From positions 1 to 15,022 of the forward strand of contig CAMQJB010000049.1 of the NCBI GenBank assembly GCA_947002045.1: 15,022 nucleotides of DNA, given 5' to 3'. Of this stretch, positions 8,187 to 14,988 are shown in pieces. Source of the stretch: an uncultured Collinsella sp. GTDB lineage: Bacteria > Actinomycetota > Coriobacteriia > Coriobacteriales > Coriobacteriaceae. How positions within the stretch are numbered: the stretch's first letter is position 1; the number at the start of each line of letters is the position of its first letter. The notes below the pieces were generated by a model. The model made no database searches. It saw only the letters and a list, made by a program, of their open reading frames with translations, and was not told the origin of the DNA. The position numbers and the translations under genes were made by a program.

Positions 8187-9878
8187 TTAGTAGAAGTTCT
8201 GGATCCGCTGCAGATACATGACGGAATCGGGCAGGCCGCCCTCGCCAAAGGTCTTCTCGATGTACTCGATCAGGCCCTTCATCTCGTCGCGCACAAAGCT
8301 CACGTTCATGGACTCAAACTTCTTGAGCACCTTGCGGGCGATGATGTAGTCCATGCCGCCCAACTCGGTGCCGCCGCACGCCACGTACACGGGGATAAAG
8401 TCGTACATCTGCTTGATGATACGGTTGCCAAAGGCCAGCTTAAAGCGGGTCTGCAGGTACTGGTCCAGCTTGTGCATCTTCTGGAGCAGATCGTCATCGA
8501 TCACGTACTCGACCTTGGCCTTCTGGAACAGATACTGCAGGTGGTCGGCCGTCACGTGCACGCGCTCGTGCGGCTCGCACTCAAACGCGTCGGCGCGCTC
8601 GTTGAGCTCGATGGGAATCGCGCGGTCGTACACCTTGTCCGTGATGGTAAAGGTAGAGTCGTCGTTGTTGGCCGTGCCGATAAACCACAGGCTGTCGGGA
8701 ATGGTGAGCTTTCCGTCGTGCAGACCCTTGGGGTCGGCGGCCCACTGGGTAGGCACCAGGTCGAGCACCCACTCGTCGTGGCTGGGCATCTCGAGCACCG
8801 ACAGGATCTCGGCAAAGTAGTACTCCACGCGGGCGAGGTTCATCTCGTCGAGCACGATCATGGACGGGTCCTGGCGCAGCCCCGCCTCGTACACGGCACG
8901 GAGGAACTCTGTCTCGTTAAAGCGCTTGGAAAACTCGTTGAAGTAGCCCAGCACCTCGGTGCGATCGCGAAAACTCGGCTGCACCGACACGATGGTTGCG
9001 GGGTTGTCCAGATAGCGGCTAAAGCTGTATGGCAGCGACGTCTTACCGGTACCCGAAATGCCCTCCAGAATCAGCAGCTTGGAGGCGGCCATGCCGGCCA
9101 CAAAGCGGCGGATGACCTCGGGCGTGTAGTAGAGCTTCATCTGGCTGCAGGCGAACGCGCGGAAGCTGTCGACAAAGTCCTCCAGCGAGATGGCATCGTC
9201 GTAGACCGGGGGCTCCCAGTCGCGGTACTTAAGGTCCACAAGGGACAGCTTGGGGAAGCGGTTGGCCTGGGCGATCTCTTTTTCCTCGGCAAGAGTCTTG
9301 GCCTCGACGGTGGCCTTGGCCATAGCGGCCGCGGCGTCCTTGACGCCCTCGCCATCGAGCGCGAGCGACGCGTTGCCCGACACCACGGCAGCCGTGGCGC
9401 CCTCGCTCGCAGGCGCGCCCGCGGCGGCGCCCACCACGTTGCCCACCGTGGGCAGGTGGTCGTCGGCCAGGGCCGAGGCGCCCACGTACGGAATCTGCTT
9501 GGTGCCGCCCATGGCATTGACCTTGAGCGCCAGCAGCTTGTTCTTCTCGTCCATGAGGTCGAGCACCTGCTTGTTGAGGCGGCCGATCTCGCGATAGAGC
9601 GCTTTGTTGGACGTGTCGTCGCGATGAAGGCGACGGTTGATGCGGTAGCGGTGAACCAGAATGGCCACGATCAGCACGGGGACCGCGATGAGCATGGCAA
9701 ACAGAATGACCGCGCCGATCTTGCCCACCAGGTCAAACGTGGTGAAGTAGGTCATAAAGATGCTGAAGTACTCAACCCAGCCAAACACCAGCAGATTAAG
9801 GATGGAGCTCACGACGGCAACGACGTTGTAGACGACCTTTGCCAGCAGCTCCCAGGCAAATCCCAGAAACTCACTCAC
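8187..9878 (-). CDS. Membrane-anchored McrB-like AAA+ ATPase
   Basis: The product has 563 aa. The N-terminus is hydrophobic, with probable membrane segments at about 10-38 and 53-75. A short coiled coil (91-119) and an Ala/Gly-rich linker (135-205) follow. The AAA+ core has Walker A GISGTGKT (273-280), Walker B MIVLDEMN (340-347) continuing into NLARVEYYFAEILSVLE, sensor 1 GTANNDD (401-407) and a candidate arginine finger R419 in DRA. This matches the McrB-like group, but the GTP-specific NTAD signature of true McrB is replaced by GTANND, so ATP is the likelier fuel. No DNA-binding N-terminal domain is seen. The start is GTG (9876-9878) with AGGAGG 9 nt upstream, overlapping the peptidase 2 gene by 8 nt. 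It presumably works with the downstream DUF2357 protein at the membrane. Confidence 0.88.
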   Translation of the reverse strand: MSEFLGFAWELLAKVVYNVVAVVSSILNLLVFGWVEYFSIFMTYFTTFDLVGKIGAVILFAMLIAVPVLIVAILVHRYRINRRLHRDDTSNKALYREIGRLNKQVLDLMDEKNKLLALKVNAMGGTKQIPYVGASALADDHLPTVGNVVGAAAGAPASEGATAAVVSGNASLALDGEGVKDAAAAMAKATVEAKTLAEEKEIAQANRFPKLSLVDLKYRDWEPPVYDDAISLEDFVDSFRAFACSQMKLYYTPEVIRRFVAGMAASKLLILEGISGTGKTSLPYSFSRYLDNPATIVSVQPSFRDRTEVLGYFNEFSKRFNETEFLRAVYEAGLRQDPSMIVLDEMNLARVEYYFAEILSVLEMPSHDEWVLDLVPTQWAADPKGLHDGKLTIPDSLWFIGTANNDDSTFTITDKVYDRAIPIELNERADAFECEPHERVHVTADHLQYLFQKAKVEYVIDDDLLQKMHKLDQYLQTRFKLAFGNRIIKQMYDFIPVYVACGGTELGGMDYIIARKVLKKFESMNVSFVRDEMKGLIEYIEKTFGEGGLPDSVMYLQRIQNFY

Positions 9879-10617
9879 CGTCGGTACCCTCCTGCTTGGT
9901 CGCGTTCATCGCCGCCTCGGCCTCGGCCTTCAGACGACGGGCTTCCTCGAGCTTGGCCTCGGCCTGGGCGAGCTGCTCGGCGGCGTTATCGGCCGTGACG
10001 GCGGCGTCACCCTTGCCCTCGGCGTCCACGATGGCAGCCGCGGCGGCCAGGCGGTCCTCCTCGGCCATAGCGCGCTTGAGGTTCATGCCCACCACGATGA
10101 GGTGATACACCTGGTAGATAAAGAACAGCAGCATGGGCAGCACGATCACAATGAGGAAGCCCATGGAGCTGGACAGGAAGTCCATGACCTTGCCCATCTG
10201 CGGCAACGCGAACAGGTACTTGCCCACGATGTCGCCGTCGCTGATGATGTGCGTATCGGCCACGTCGTTGTTGTCGCCCTTGGTGGTAAAGCTGCGCATG
10301 CCGTTGACCTCGTCGATGGCGGCGATGCGGTGCGTGTTGAGCGCGTACTCGTTGTCGATGATGGTATGGAACGTCACGATGTCGCCCACCTCGAGCTTGG
10401 AGGTGTCGCACTTTTTGATGATGATGAGGTCGCCCTTGTTAAACGTGGGCGCCATGGAGTCGGACTGCACGGCGAGCGGGGTGAAGCCGGCGATGTCAGA
10501 GACGCTGCCGTCCTCGTGCGTGGCGAGCGTGGTAAACGCATACAGGGCCGCCACCAGGATGATGATCCACATGACGACGCTCAGCGCGATGGATGCGACT
10601 TTTTTAACAGATTGCAT
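9871..10617 (-). CDS. SipW-type signal peptidase I (peptidase 2)
   Basis: This is a second S26 peptidase of the Ser-His type, 248 aa. It has a membrane segment (about 10-30), nucleophile S54 in QSDSMAP, general base H96 in NTHRI, D115 in TTKGDN, and a second membrane segment (about 153-176). An Ala/Glu-rich, coiled-coil-like cytoplasmic tail runs from about 180 to 248. It is clearly distinct from peptidase 1 outside these motifs, so it is not a recent duplicate. It directly follows the four TasA-like genes, as sipW accompanies tasA in Bacillus, and is the better candidate to process them. The ATG (10615-10617) has AAGGGA about 4 nt upstream. Its end overlaps the ATPase start by 8 nt, so the two should be co-translated. 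Confidence 0.92.
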   Translation of the reverse strand: MQSVKKVASIALSVVMWIIILVAALYAFTTLATHEDGSVSDIAGFTPLAVQSDSMAPTFNKGDLIIIKKCDTSKLEVGDIVTFHTIIDNEYALNTHRIAAIDEVNGMRSFTTKGDNNDVADTHIISDGDIVGKYLFALPQMGKVMDFLSSSMGFLIVIVLPMLLFFIYQVYHLIVVGMNLKRAMAEEDRLAAAAAIVDAEGKGDAAVTADNAAEQLAQAEAKLEEARRLKAEAEAAMNATKQEGTDGE

Positions 10618-10652
10618 GATGTCCCTTACTACCGTGTCTGTCTAGGTCGTTC

Positions 10653-10668
10653 GCGGCCCGGTGGCCGC
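10653..10668 (-). other. GC hairpin between the fibre-type genes and peptidase 2
   Basis: GCGGCC (10653-10658) and GGCCGC (10663-10668) pair over a CGGT loop in the 59-nt gap. No U-tract follows on the minus strand. Placed between structural-type genes and machinery genes, it could set different expression levels by mRNA processing or partial termination. Confidence 0.4.
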
Positions 10669-10676
10669 CGTGCGTA

Positions 10677-11483
10677 TCACTGTTCCTCGATGCCCTCAAA
10701 GCGCATCGAAACCGAATAGTTAGCTCCCTTTAGCATATTAGTGCAATTTGGGTCCGTTCCCTCGAGCCATATGCGAACGGTTACCGGCTTGTCCGTATCT
10801 TTTATCAGGTCGAACATATCGCTGGCCGCGGTCGCCTCGCCCGAGCCGAGCCCAAAGACGGTGGCCGCGCCGGATGAGCCCCCACCCCCGTTGGGGTTGT
10901 AGACCCAGGTATGACCGTCGGCGGTAAAGCTCATGCGCATGGCGCTGGCCATGCCCTGCGTGTCGGAGCTAAACCGCGTGCCGGACACGCCGCCGTCGCC
11001 ATCCTGCCCGGTCAGGCGCACGCGCAGGTCCGTGCTGCCCATAAAATGCAGCGTGAACTCCAGGTAGGCGCCGGTGGCGGGATCGGCAGTGGAGCCGTCT
11101 TCGAAGGTAAAGGTCTGATAGTCGCTCGTGGTGACAGGCTTGAGCTTGGACGCATCGATGTCCACGCCCTTTTCGCTGGCGATACGCGCCGAGATCTGGT
11201 CGAAGCCCAGGCTGTGCACGTATTCGTCGAATGCGGCGTGCTCGTCCAGATCAAAGCGCAGCGAGCCGTCGGCGTTGGCGTCGATCATGAGCATGCGGGT
11301 CTTGGCGCTATCGGCGATGGAGAACCAGGCGAACGTTGCCATGGCTATCGCCACCAGCGCAAACAGTACCAACACCACGGTTGTGGTGAGCTTGCGGCGC
11401 AGATCGGTGTCGGTGGGCGCGGCGGCTTGTGTCTGGGCGCCGTTGGCGACGGACCGTCGGTCGTCGGGCATGATACGTGCCAT
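10677..11483 (-). CDS. SipW-dependent TasA/camelysin-like exported protein (D)
   Basis: The product has 268 aa: a basic, polar N-terminal tail (1-32), a membrane-spanning signal segment (about 33-53) ending in ATFAWFS (49-55), the SipW-type signal motif, then a secreted domain. The C-terminal block VRIWLEGTDPNCTN (236-249) matches the other three exported proteins of the locus. It differs from them in lacking the LYPVST block, in carrying a Gly/Ser-rich stretch near residues 195-215, and in having only one cysteine (C247). It is the fourth and last exported gene, starting 2 nt after the stop of its upstream neighbour with a weak GGTGAG ribosome site, so translation is probably coupled. By family it should be a surface or fibre-type protein; its exact role is unknown. 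Confidence 0.82.
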   Translation of the reverse strand: MARIMPDDRRSVANGAQTQAAAPTDTDLRRKLTTTVVLVLFALVAIAMATFAWFSIADSAKTRMLMIDANADGSLRFDLDEHAAFDEYVHSLGFDQISARIASEKGVDIDASKLKPVTTSDYQTFTFEDGSTADPATGAYLEFTLHFMGSTDLRVRLTGQDGDGGVSGTRFSSDTQGMASAMRMSFTADGHTWVYNPNGGGGSSGAATVFGLGSGEATAASDMFDLIKDTDKPVTVRIWLEGTDPNCTNMLKGANYSVSMRFEGIEEQ

Positions 11484-11485
11484 TG

Positions 11486-12472
11486 CTACTCACCGTCCAG
11501 GGTTGCGAAGAGCGCCAGATGCAAGGTGCCCGGATCTTGATAGAGATAGTCGGCGCTATCGGGGTCGGTGCCCTCGATGTAGTAATAGATATCCAAACGA
11601 TAGGTCTGGCCAAGCCCAAGCGTGGCAAGCGTGTTTTGCGGGCGTGTGGCCGTCTCGCTCGTGTCCAGCGTAAAGGCGGCCGGGTCCTGCGTTACGTTGG
11701 CACCGCAAGCAAGCTGGCCGTTTTGCCAACCCAGGAGCATGCCTTCGGCGTAGCCCGCCAGGCCCGTAGGCGCGGTCGCGGGGTGCTCGTCGCGATGACC
11801 GCTGTCGGAACTGTCGAGCTCAAAGATGTTGGTGGCGAGCACCTGGTTGCCGCTCGAGATCTTTATGCCCACGCGGGCTGCGCGCAGCAGCTCGGCGTCG
11901 GTGCCCTGCGGGACCAGCGATTCGGCCAGATACAGGTTGACCTTGCCCCTTACTTTGCTGGCGCCCGTTCCGGTAATGGTGGGGCGCAGGTCGATCCAGC
12001 CGTGGTAGAAGGCGGATCCGTTGTCTTTTGCCTGCTCAAACACCGTGGCATCGCCGGCAGAGTTGTTTTGCGCACAGGCAGCAAAGCCGTTGAGGTCAAA
12101 GGTCGAGACCGGGTAGAGCGTCACGGCGCCGGTCGCGTTGGAAGTTAGGGAAACGTCGCCCTGCTGCGACCAGCTGCCGCGATCGGCATCGCCCAGCTCC
12201 AGCACCAGCTTGGACGTGTCGCTGTGCACGCTCACCGAATTGGTGTTGACCTTCATGTTGCTGGTAAACCAGGCGTAGGTCGCGGCGCCCAAGGTGGCGG
12301 CGAGCGCCACCATAACGAGCGCGATGTAGGCACGCGCGCGACGGGCGTGACGGCGGGCGGCGGCGCCCTCGAGGACCTGGCGCTCGGCGGCTACGCTGGA
12401 GGGGGCTGCGGGGCTCTCACTCTGGGTTTTGGCCTCGCAGCTATCTGCTGGCATGTGCTTCTGATCTTTCAT
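11486..12472 (-). CDS. SipW-dependent TasA/camelysin-like exported protein (C)
   Basis: The product has 328 aa. A polar N-terminal tail of about 45 residues precedes the membrane signal segment (about 48-68), which ends in ATYAWFT (64-70). The secreted part shares blocks with proteins A and B: LYPVST (119-124), VNLYLA (178-183), AARVGIKI (198-205) and, near the end, YIEGTDPD (298-305). The last motif has no flanking cysteines, unlike A and B. The frame is open up to 12658, but the ATG at 12470-12472 is preferred: it follows an AAGGGGG ribosome site and lies 13 nt after the preceding stop, whereas the longer version would overlap gene B with an arginine-rich, unnatural leader. It is probably processed by the locus peptidases and exposed on the surface. 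Function within a fibre or coat is inferred from the family. Confidence 0.85.
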   Translation of the reverse strand: MKDQKHMPADSCEAKTQSESPAAPSSVAAERQVLEGAAARRHARRARAYIALVMVALAATLGAATYAWFTSNMKVNTNSVSVHSDTSKLVLELGDADRGSWSQQGDVSLTSNATGAVTLYPVSTFDLNGFAACAQNNSAGDATVFEQAKDNGSAFYHGWIDLRPTITGTGASKVRGKVNLYLAESLVPQGTDAELLRAARVGIKISSGNQVLATNIFELDSSDSGHRDEHPATAPTGLAGYAEGMLLGWQNGQLACGANVTQDPAAFTLDTSETATRPQNTLATLGLGQTYRLDIYYYIEGTDPDSADYLYQDPGTLHLALFATLDGE

Positions 12473-12485
12473 GTCGCTCGCCCCC

Positions 12486-13322
12486 TTACGCCTTGGCCGC
12501 GGCAAAGGCAAGCTGCAGCACCACATCGCGGGCCTGGGCCTCGTCGATGCAATTGGCGTCGCAGCCTTCCATGTACACAACGTAGCGAACGCTTGCCACC
12601 TCGTTGGCGGCCAGCGTGCAGACGGGCGTGGCGCCCGCGCGCGCCGTGGGCGTGTCACCGGCGCCGTCCATGCTGTAGGCGCTTATGGCGCGCGCAGGGT
12701 CAGCGGTATAGGTCCAGCCCGAGGCGCCCGCCGCCACGACCACGCCGTCTTGCGCGGTGGTGCGCCTGCTGGTGGCGCCCGCGGTGTTGCCCAGGTCGTA
12801 GCAGGTAAAGACGTGCGCCTGCGTACCCGACTGGGTCGTGATCACAAGACCAAGGCGCAGTGCGGCCAGCAGCTGTGGGTCGCTCGTCACGCTCATCTGG
12901 CCCGGATACAGGTACACGTTGAGCGCGCTGTCGCCGCCCTTAAGGTACAGCGTGCCCGAGAGAGCGTAGCCGTCCAGCTGCGCGGTGCAGTCGGCGTAGT
13001 CGGTCGTGATGCCCGCGGCGTTTTGGAACGTGCCGCGCCAAAAGCGGGAGAGGTCCGACGTCGAGATGGGATAGAGCGTCTTGTCGGCGGCGGCAAGTGT
13101 GGCCGTCGTGTCCCAGGGCCCGTTGGCCGAAAGGCCAATCTGCAGGTCGGAGCTCTCGTCGCTTACCGTATGCGCCACGGGCGTCACGTTGGTGTAGCGC
13201 GAGTTGCTAAACCAGGCGTAGGTGGCGGCGCTCAGGGCAGCTACCAGCACCAACATCCATGCGGCCGCAGCAACCATGCGGCGGCGCGAGCTTAGGATGT
13301 CTTTGATGTTCGATGTACTCAT
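12486..13322 (-). CDS. SipW-dependent TasA/camelysin-like exported protein (B)
   Basis: The product has 278 aa. A short basic start (SSRRR, 11-15) leads into the membrane signal segment (about 17-36) and the motif ATYAWFS (33-39). The secreted part has LYPIST (83-88), TLYLKG (124-129), ALRLGLV (154-160) and the C-terminal block YMEGCDANC (250-258), in which two cysteines lie four residues apart (C254, C258). Three further cysteines suggest disulfides outside the cell. The frame stays open to 13427, but the ATG at 13320-13322 is chosen because it gives the compact signal peptide, follows AAGGGGG, and sits 11 nt after the stop of gene A. It is a paralogue of A and C. Confidence 0.85.
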   Translation of the reverse strand: MSTSNIKDILSSRRRMVAAAAWMLVLVAALSAATYAWFSNSRYTNVTPVAHTVSDESSDLQIGLSANGPWDTTATLAAADKTLYPISTSDLSRFWRGTFQNAAGITTDYADCTAQLDGYALSGTLYLKGGDSALNVYLYPGQMSVTSDPQLLAALRLGLVITTQSGTQAHVFTCYDLGNTAGATSRRTTAQDGVVVAAGASGWTYTADPARAISAYSMDGAGDTPTARAGATPVCTLAANEVASVRYVVYMEGCDANCIDEAQARDVVLQLAFAAAKA

Positions 13323-13333
13323 CCCCGGCCCCC

Positions 13334-14218
13334 TTACGAACGCTTGCCGGCAAAGCGCAGCGCCAGCGATTGCAGGCTGGTGGCGGCCAGGTTGTTGGTG
13401 CAGTCGGGGTCGCAGCCTTCCAGCCACACGTACACATCCACGCGCACGGGCGTGCTGCGGTTGGCGCCCTTGGCAGCGGCAGGCAAGCTGCAGATCTTGG
13501 TCGTGGCCTCCTTGAGGCTCACGACGCCGGTGTCTTCGTTGTAGTCGCAGAAATTTGCACTGGTCAGCTGGTCAAAATGGACCGTGGCGCCGTCGGAGCG
13601 AGCGCTGTCGAGCACCAGGTGGTTCTGCTCGTTTTCGCCGGCGTCCTTGCCATCGAGTGTGTTGTAGCGCGCTTGGGGATTGTGCTCGCCCGAGACCTCA
13701 AAGACGTACTGGCCCGTAACGGTATCGCCCTGCCCCGGAGCATAGGCGACCAGCCCCACGCGCAGGGCGGTGGAGATGGGGTTTGCCGGATCCTGCTCGG
13801 TAAAGTCGATGCCCGACAGGTACACGTCGGTCGCGGCCGAGTTGGTGGCCAGGTACAGGGAGGTCTTGTAGTAGTCGGAATGCTCGGCCGTGCCAAACAT
13901 GCTGGCAAACAGCGAGTCCTGCGTGGTTCCGCCGGTAAAGCCCGTTACCTTTTGGAAGCCGTTGAGCACGTTGTCGGTCGAGACGGGATCGAGCAGGCCC
14001 GCAAAGCTCAAACCGGCATTGGTTTTGTATTCGCCGTCGTACTCGTTGGAGATGAGGAAGGTCACGCCCGTGCCCGCGGCCATCTTGACGTCGGTGATAT
14101 GACGGTTGGCGTTGTAGATGTACCAGGCATACGTTACAGCTCCGGCAGCAGCAAGGGCCACCAGCAACGTGGCGAGCATGCGATTGAACTGTTTTCGCAG
14201 CGAGCGCGCGTCCGACAT
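13334..14218 (-). CDS. SipW-dependent TasA/camelysin-like exported protein (A)
   Basis: This is the first gene of the eight-gene locus, encoding 294 aa. A short basic start leads into the membrane signal segment (about 13-33), which contains the SipW-type motif VTYAWY (28-33). The secreted part has LDPVST (76-81), LYLA (121-124), ALRVGLV (151-157) and the C-terminal block VWLEGCDPDC (264-273), with cysteines C269 and C273. The same blocks recur in B and C, so the three arose by duplication. No LPXTG sorting signal is present, so attachment to the wall by sortase is unlikely; TasA-like subunits can instead polymerise. The ATG (14216-14218) has a strong GGGGGAGGGG ribosome site just upstream. 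Confidence 0.86.
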   Translation of the reverse strand: MSDARSLRKQFNRMLATLLVALAAAGAVTYAWYIYNANRHITDVKMAAGTGVTFLISNEYDGEYKTNAGLSFAGLLDPVSTDNVLNGFQKVTGFTGGTTQDSLFASMFGTAEHSDYYKTSLYLATNSAATDVYLSGIDFTEQDPANPISTALRVGLVAYAPGQGDTVTGQYVFEVSGEHNPQARYNTLDGKDAGENEQNHLVLDSARSDGATVHFDQLTSANFCDYNEDTGVVSLKEATTKICSLPAAAKGANRSTPVRVDVYVWLEGCDPDCTNNLAATSLQSLALRFAGKRS

Positions 14219-14238
14219 GCCCCTCCCCCAGATGCCGT

Positions 14239-14268
14239 GCTATAAACTACCTGGACACCATTTGCCCA
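14239..14268 (-). promoter_or_regulatory. Possible promoter of the eight-gene locus
   Basis: On the minus strand TGGGCA (14263-14268) and TATAGC (14239-14244) lie 18 nt apart, a 4/6 match at each box. The predicted start near 14232 would leave a leader of only about 14 nt, consisting of the ribosome site of gene A. The match is modest and other placements in the 14219-14390 region are possible. Confidence 0.3.
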
Positions 14269-14390
14269 TAATGGAGTTATTTTACGCGAACGTGCAGTTC
14301 ATCGGGGGTACAATCGCGACTTTCCGCGTGCTGTTCGCGCTGCATCGGGGCGGATAGGGTCACAAATCGCCGCTTTTATAAAAATAGTTC

Positions 14391-14419
14391 TTGCCACTGG
14401 GCGGGAGCTCCGCTATATT
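14391..14419 (+). promoter_or_regulatory. Promoter of tRNA-Val
   Basis: TTGCCA (14391-14396) and TATATT (14414-14419) are separated by exactly 17 nt, a good sigma-70-type promoter. The predicted start is about 25 nt before the mature tRNA 5' end, leaving a short leader for RNase P to remove. Confidence 0.75.
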
Positions 14420-14448
14420 ATTCCCTGCGCACTCGCGCACCCTTGATC

Positions 14449-14523
14449 GGGCGTTTAGCTCAGGGGGAGAGCGCTTCCCTGACACGGAAGAGGTCAGAAG
14501 TTCAAATCTTCTAACGCCCACCA
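14449..14523 (+). tRNA. tRNA-Val (anticodon GAC)
   Basis: The 75-nt gene folds as a full cloverleaf. The acceptor GGGCGTT pairs with AACGCCC; the D stem is GCTC/GAGC; the anticodon stem CTTCC/GGAAG encloses the loop CTGACAC with anticodon GAC, reading the valine codon GUC; the T stem AGAAG/CTTCT encloses TTCAAAT. The discriminator is A and the terminal CCA is encoded in the DNA. It has its own promoter and terminator, so it is a single-gene unit, divergent from the TasA-like locus. Confidence 0.96.
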
Positions 14524-14531
14524 AATGTTCG

Positions 14532-14567
14532 CAGCTCAGAGGCTTCGCCTCTGAGCTGTTTTGTTTT
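14532..14567 (+). terminator. Intrinsic terminator of tRNA-Val
   Basis: A perfect 12-bp stem (14532-14543 with 14547-14558) closed by a TTC loop is followed directly by TTTTGTTTT. It starts 8 nt after the tRNA CCA end. This is a textbook rho-independent terminator on the plus strand. Confidence 0.93.
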
Positions 14568-14581
14568 ACGCCGCCAAGCCA

Positions 14582-14791
14582 AGAGGGCGTCGCGGCGCCC
14601 AAAGCCGCTTGACAGCTCCAATAACCATCCCAGACGAGGCCGATGCCGCCTCCACACCTCTGGCAACCATCCCAACCGGGCCCCAAGCCGCCTCGATGCC
14701 GCCGGCAGCAAGCCCAACCAAGCTCACAGTCGCCCAAATAGTCTTGGCGATCGTCTCGCCCGGGCCTGGATGGGCCTCGATGCCACGTCCG
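14582..14791. repeat. Degenerate 42-bp tandem repeat, about five units
   Basis: Units begin near 14582, 14624, 14666, 14708 and 14750 at an exact 42-nt spacing. The 14624 and 14666 units both start ACCATCCCA; the 14666 and 14750 units share GCCTCGATGCC. The 14708 unit is the most diverged. Since 42 is a multiple of three, several frames stay open. One minus frame (14566-14796, TTG start, 76 aa) gives 14-residue repeats of the form G-[IV]-E-A-A. Its AGGAAGG sits directly against the TTG with no spacer, so I do not call it a gene. It may be a decayed repeat-protein fragment or a noncoding repeat. Confidence 0.6.
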
Positions 14792-14808
14792 GACAACCTT
14801 CCTATAGT

Positions 14809-14988
14809 CAGGTCTAATACTTTTCTGCGAAGTGAACGAGCTTATTTGGACCCCCGAAACATGCACACTTTTTGAAGCCAAAACCGCAGGATTCCAATGT
14901 CAAAACCGCAGGAAATGAGCCGCCAAATGTGTCGATGCTTCGAGGGTCCATTTTGAGTCGTTCACATCGCGAAAAAGTATTAGACCTG
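14809..14988. repeat. 180-bp element with 60-bp imperfect inverted arms
   Basis: The left arm (14809-14868) and right arm (14929-14988) are reverse complements over 60 nt with roughly 80% identity by eye. Identical outer ends (CAGGTCTAATACTTTT) and inner blocks (GTGAACGA, TGGACCC) stand out. The 60-nt centre has a 13-nt direct repeat, CAAAACCGCAGGA, at 14879-14891 and 14901-14913. No open reading frame uses it convincingly. The form suits a MITE-like or other dispersed intergenic repeat, or a structured RNA. No clear target-site duplication is seen. The remaining bases to the window end show nothing recognisable. Confidence 0.75.

Noticed and set aside
6051..9998. A 1315-codon plus-strand open frame opposite the DUF2357, ATPase and peptidase 2 genes
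   Set aside because: It is antisense to three genes with clear protein motifs, has no recognisable domain, and its His/Leu/Gly/Arg-rich product is typical of the shadow of GC-rich coding sequence.
12473..12658. Extended N-terminus of exported protein C
   Set aside because: It would overlap gene B and add an Arg/Pro-rich leader; the ATG at 12470-12472 has its own ribosome site and gives a normal signal peptide.
13323..13427. Extended N-terminus of exported protein B
   Set aside because: It would overlap gene A; the ATG at 13320-13322 has a ribosome site and the expected signal architecture.
14360..14881. A 173-codon minus-strand frame across the tRNA
   Set aside because: It runs antisense through tRNA-Val and its terminator and part of the inverted repeat; composition is Trp/Gly/Cys-rich and unlike a protein.
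14879..14913. CRISPR-like repeat (CAAAACCGCAGGA twice)
   Set aside because: Only two 13-nt copies 22 nt apart with a 9-nt spacer, inside an inverted-repeat element; there is no array.
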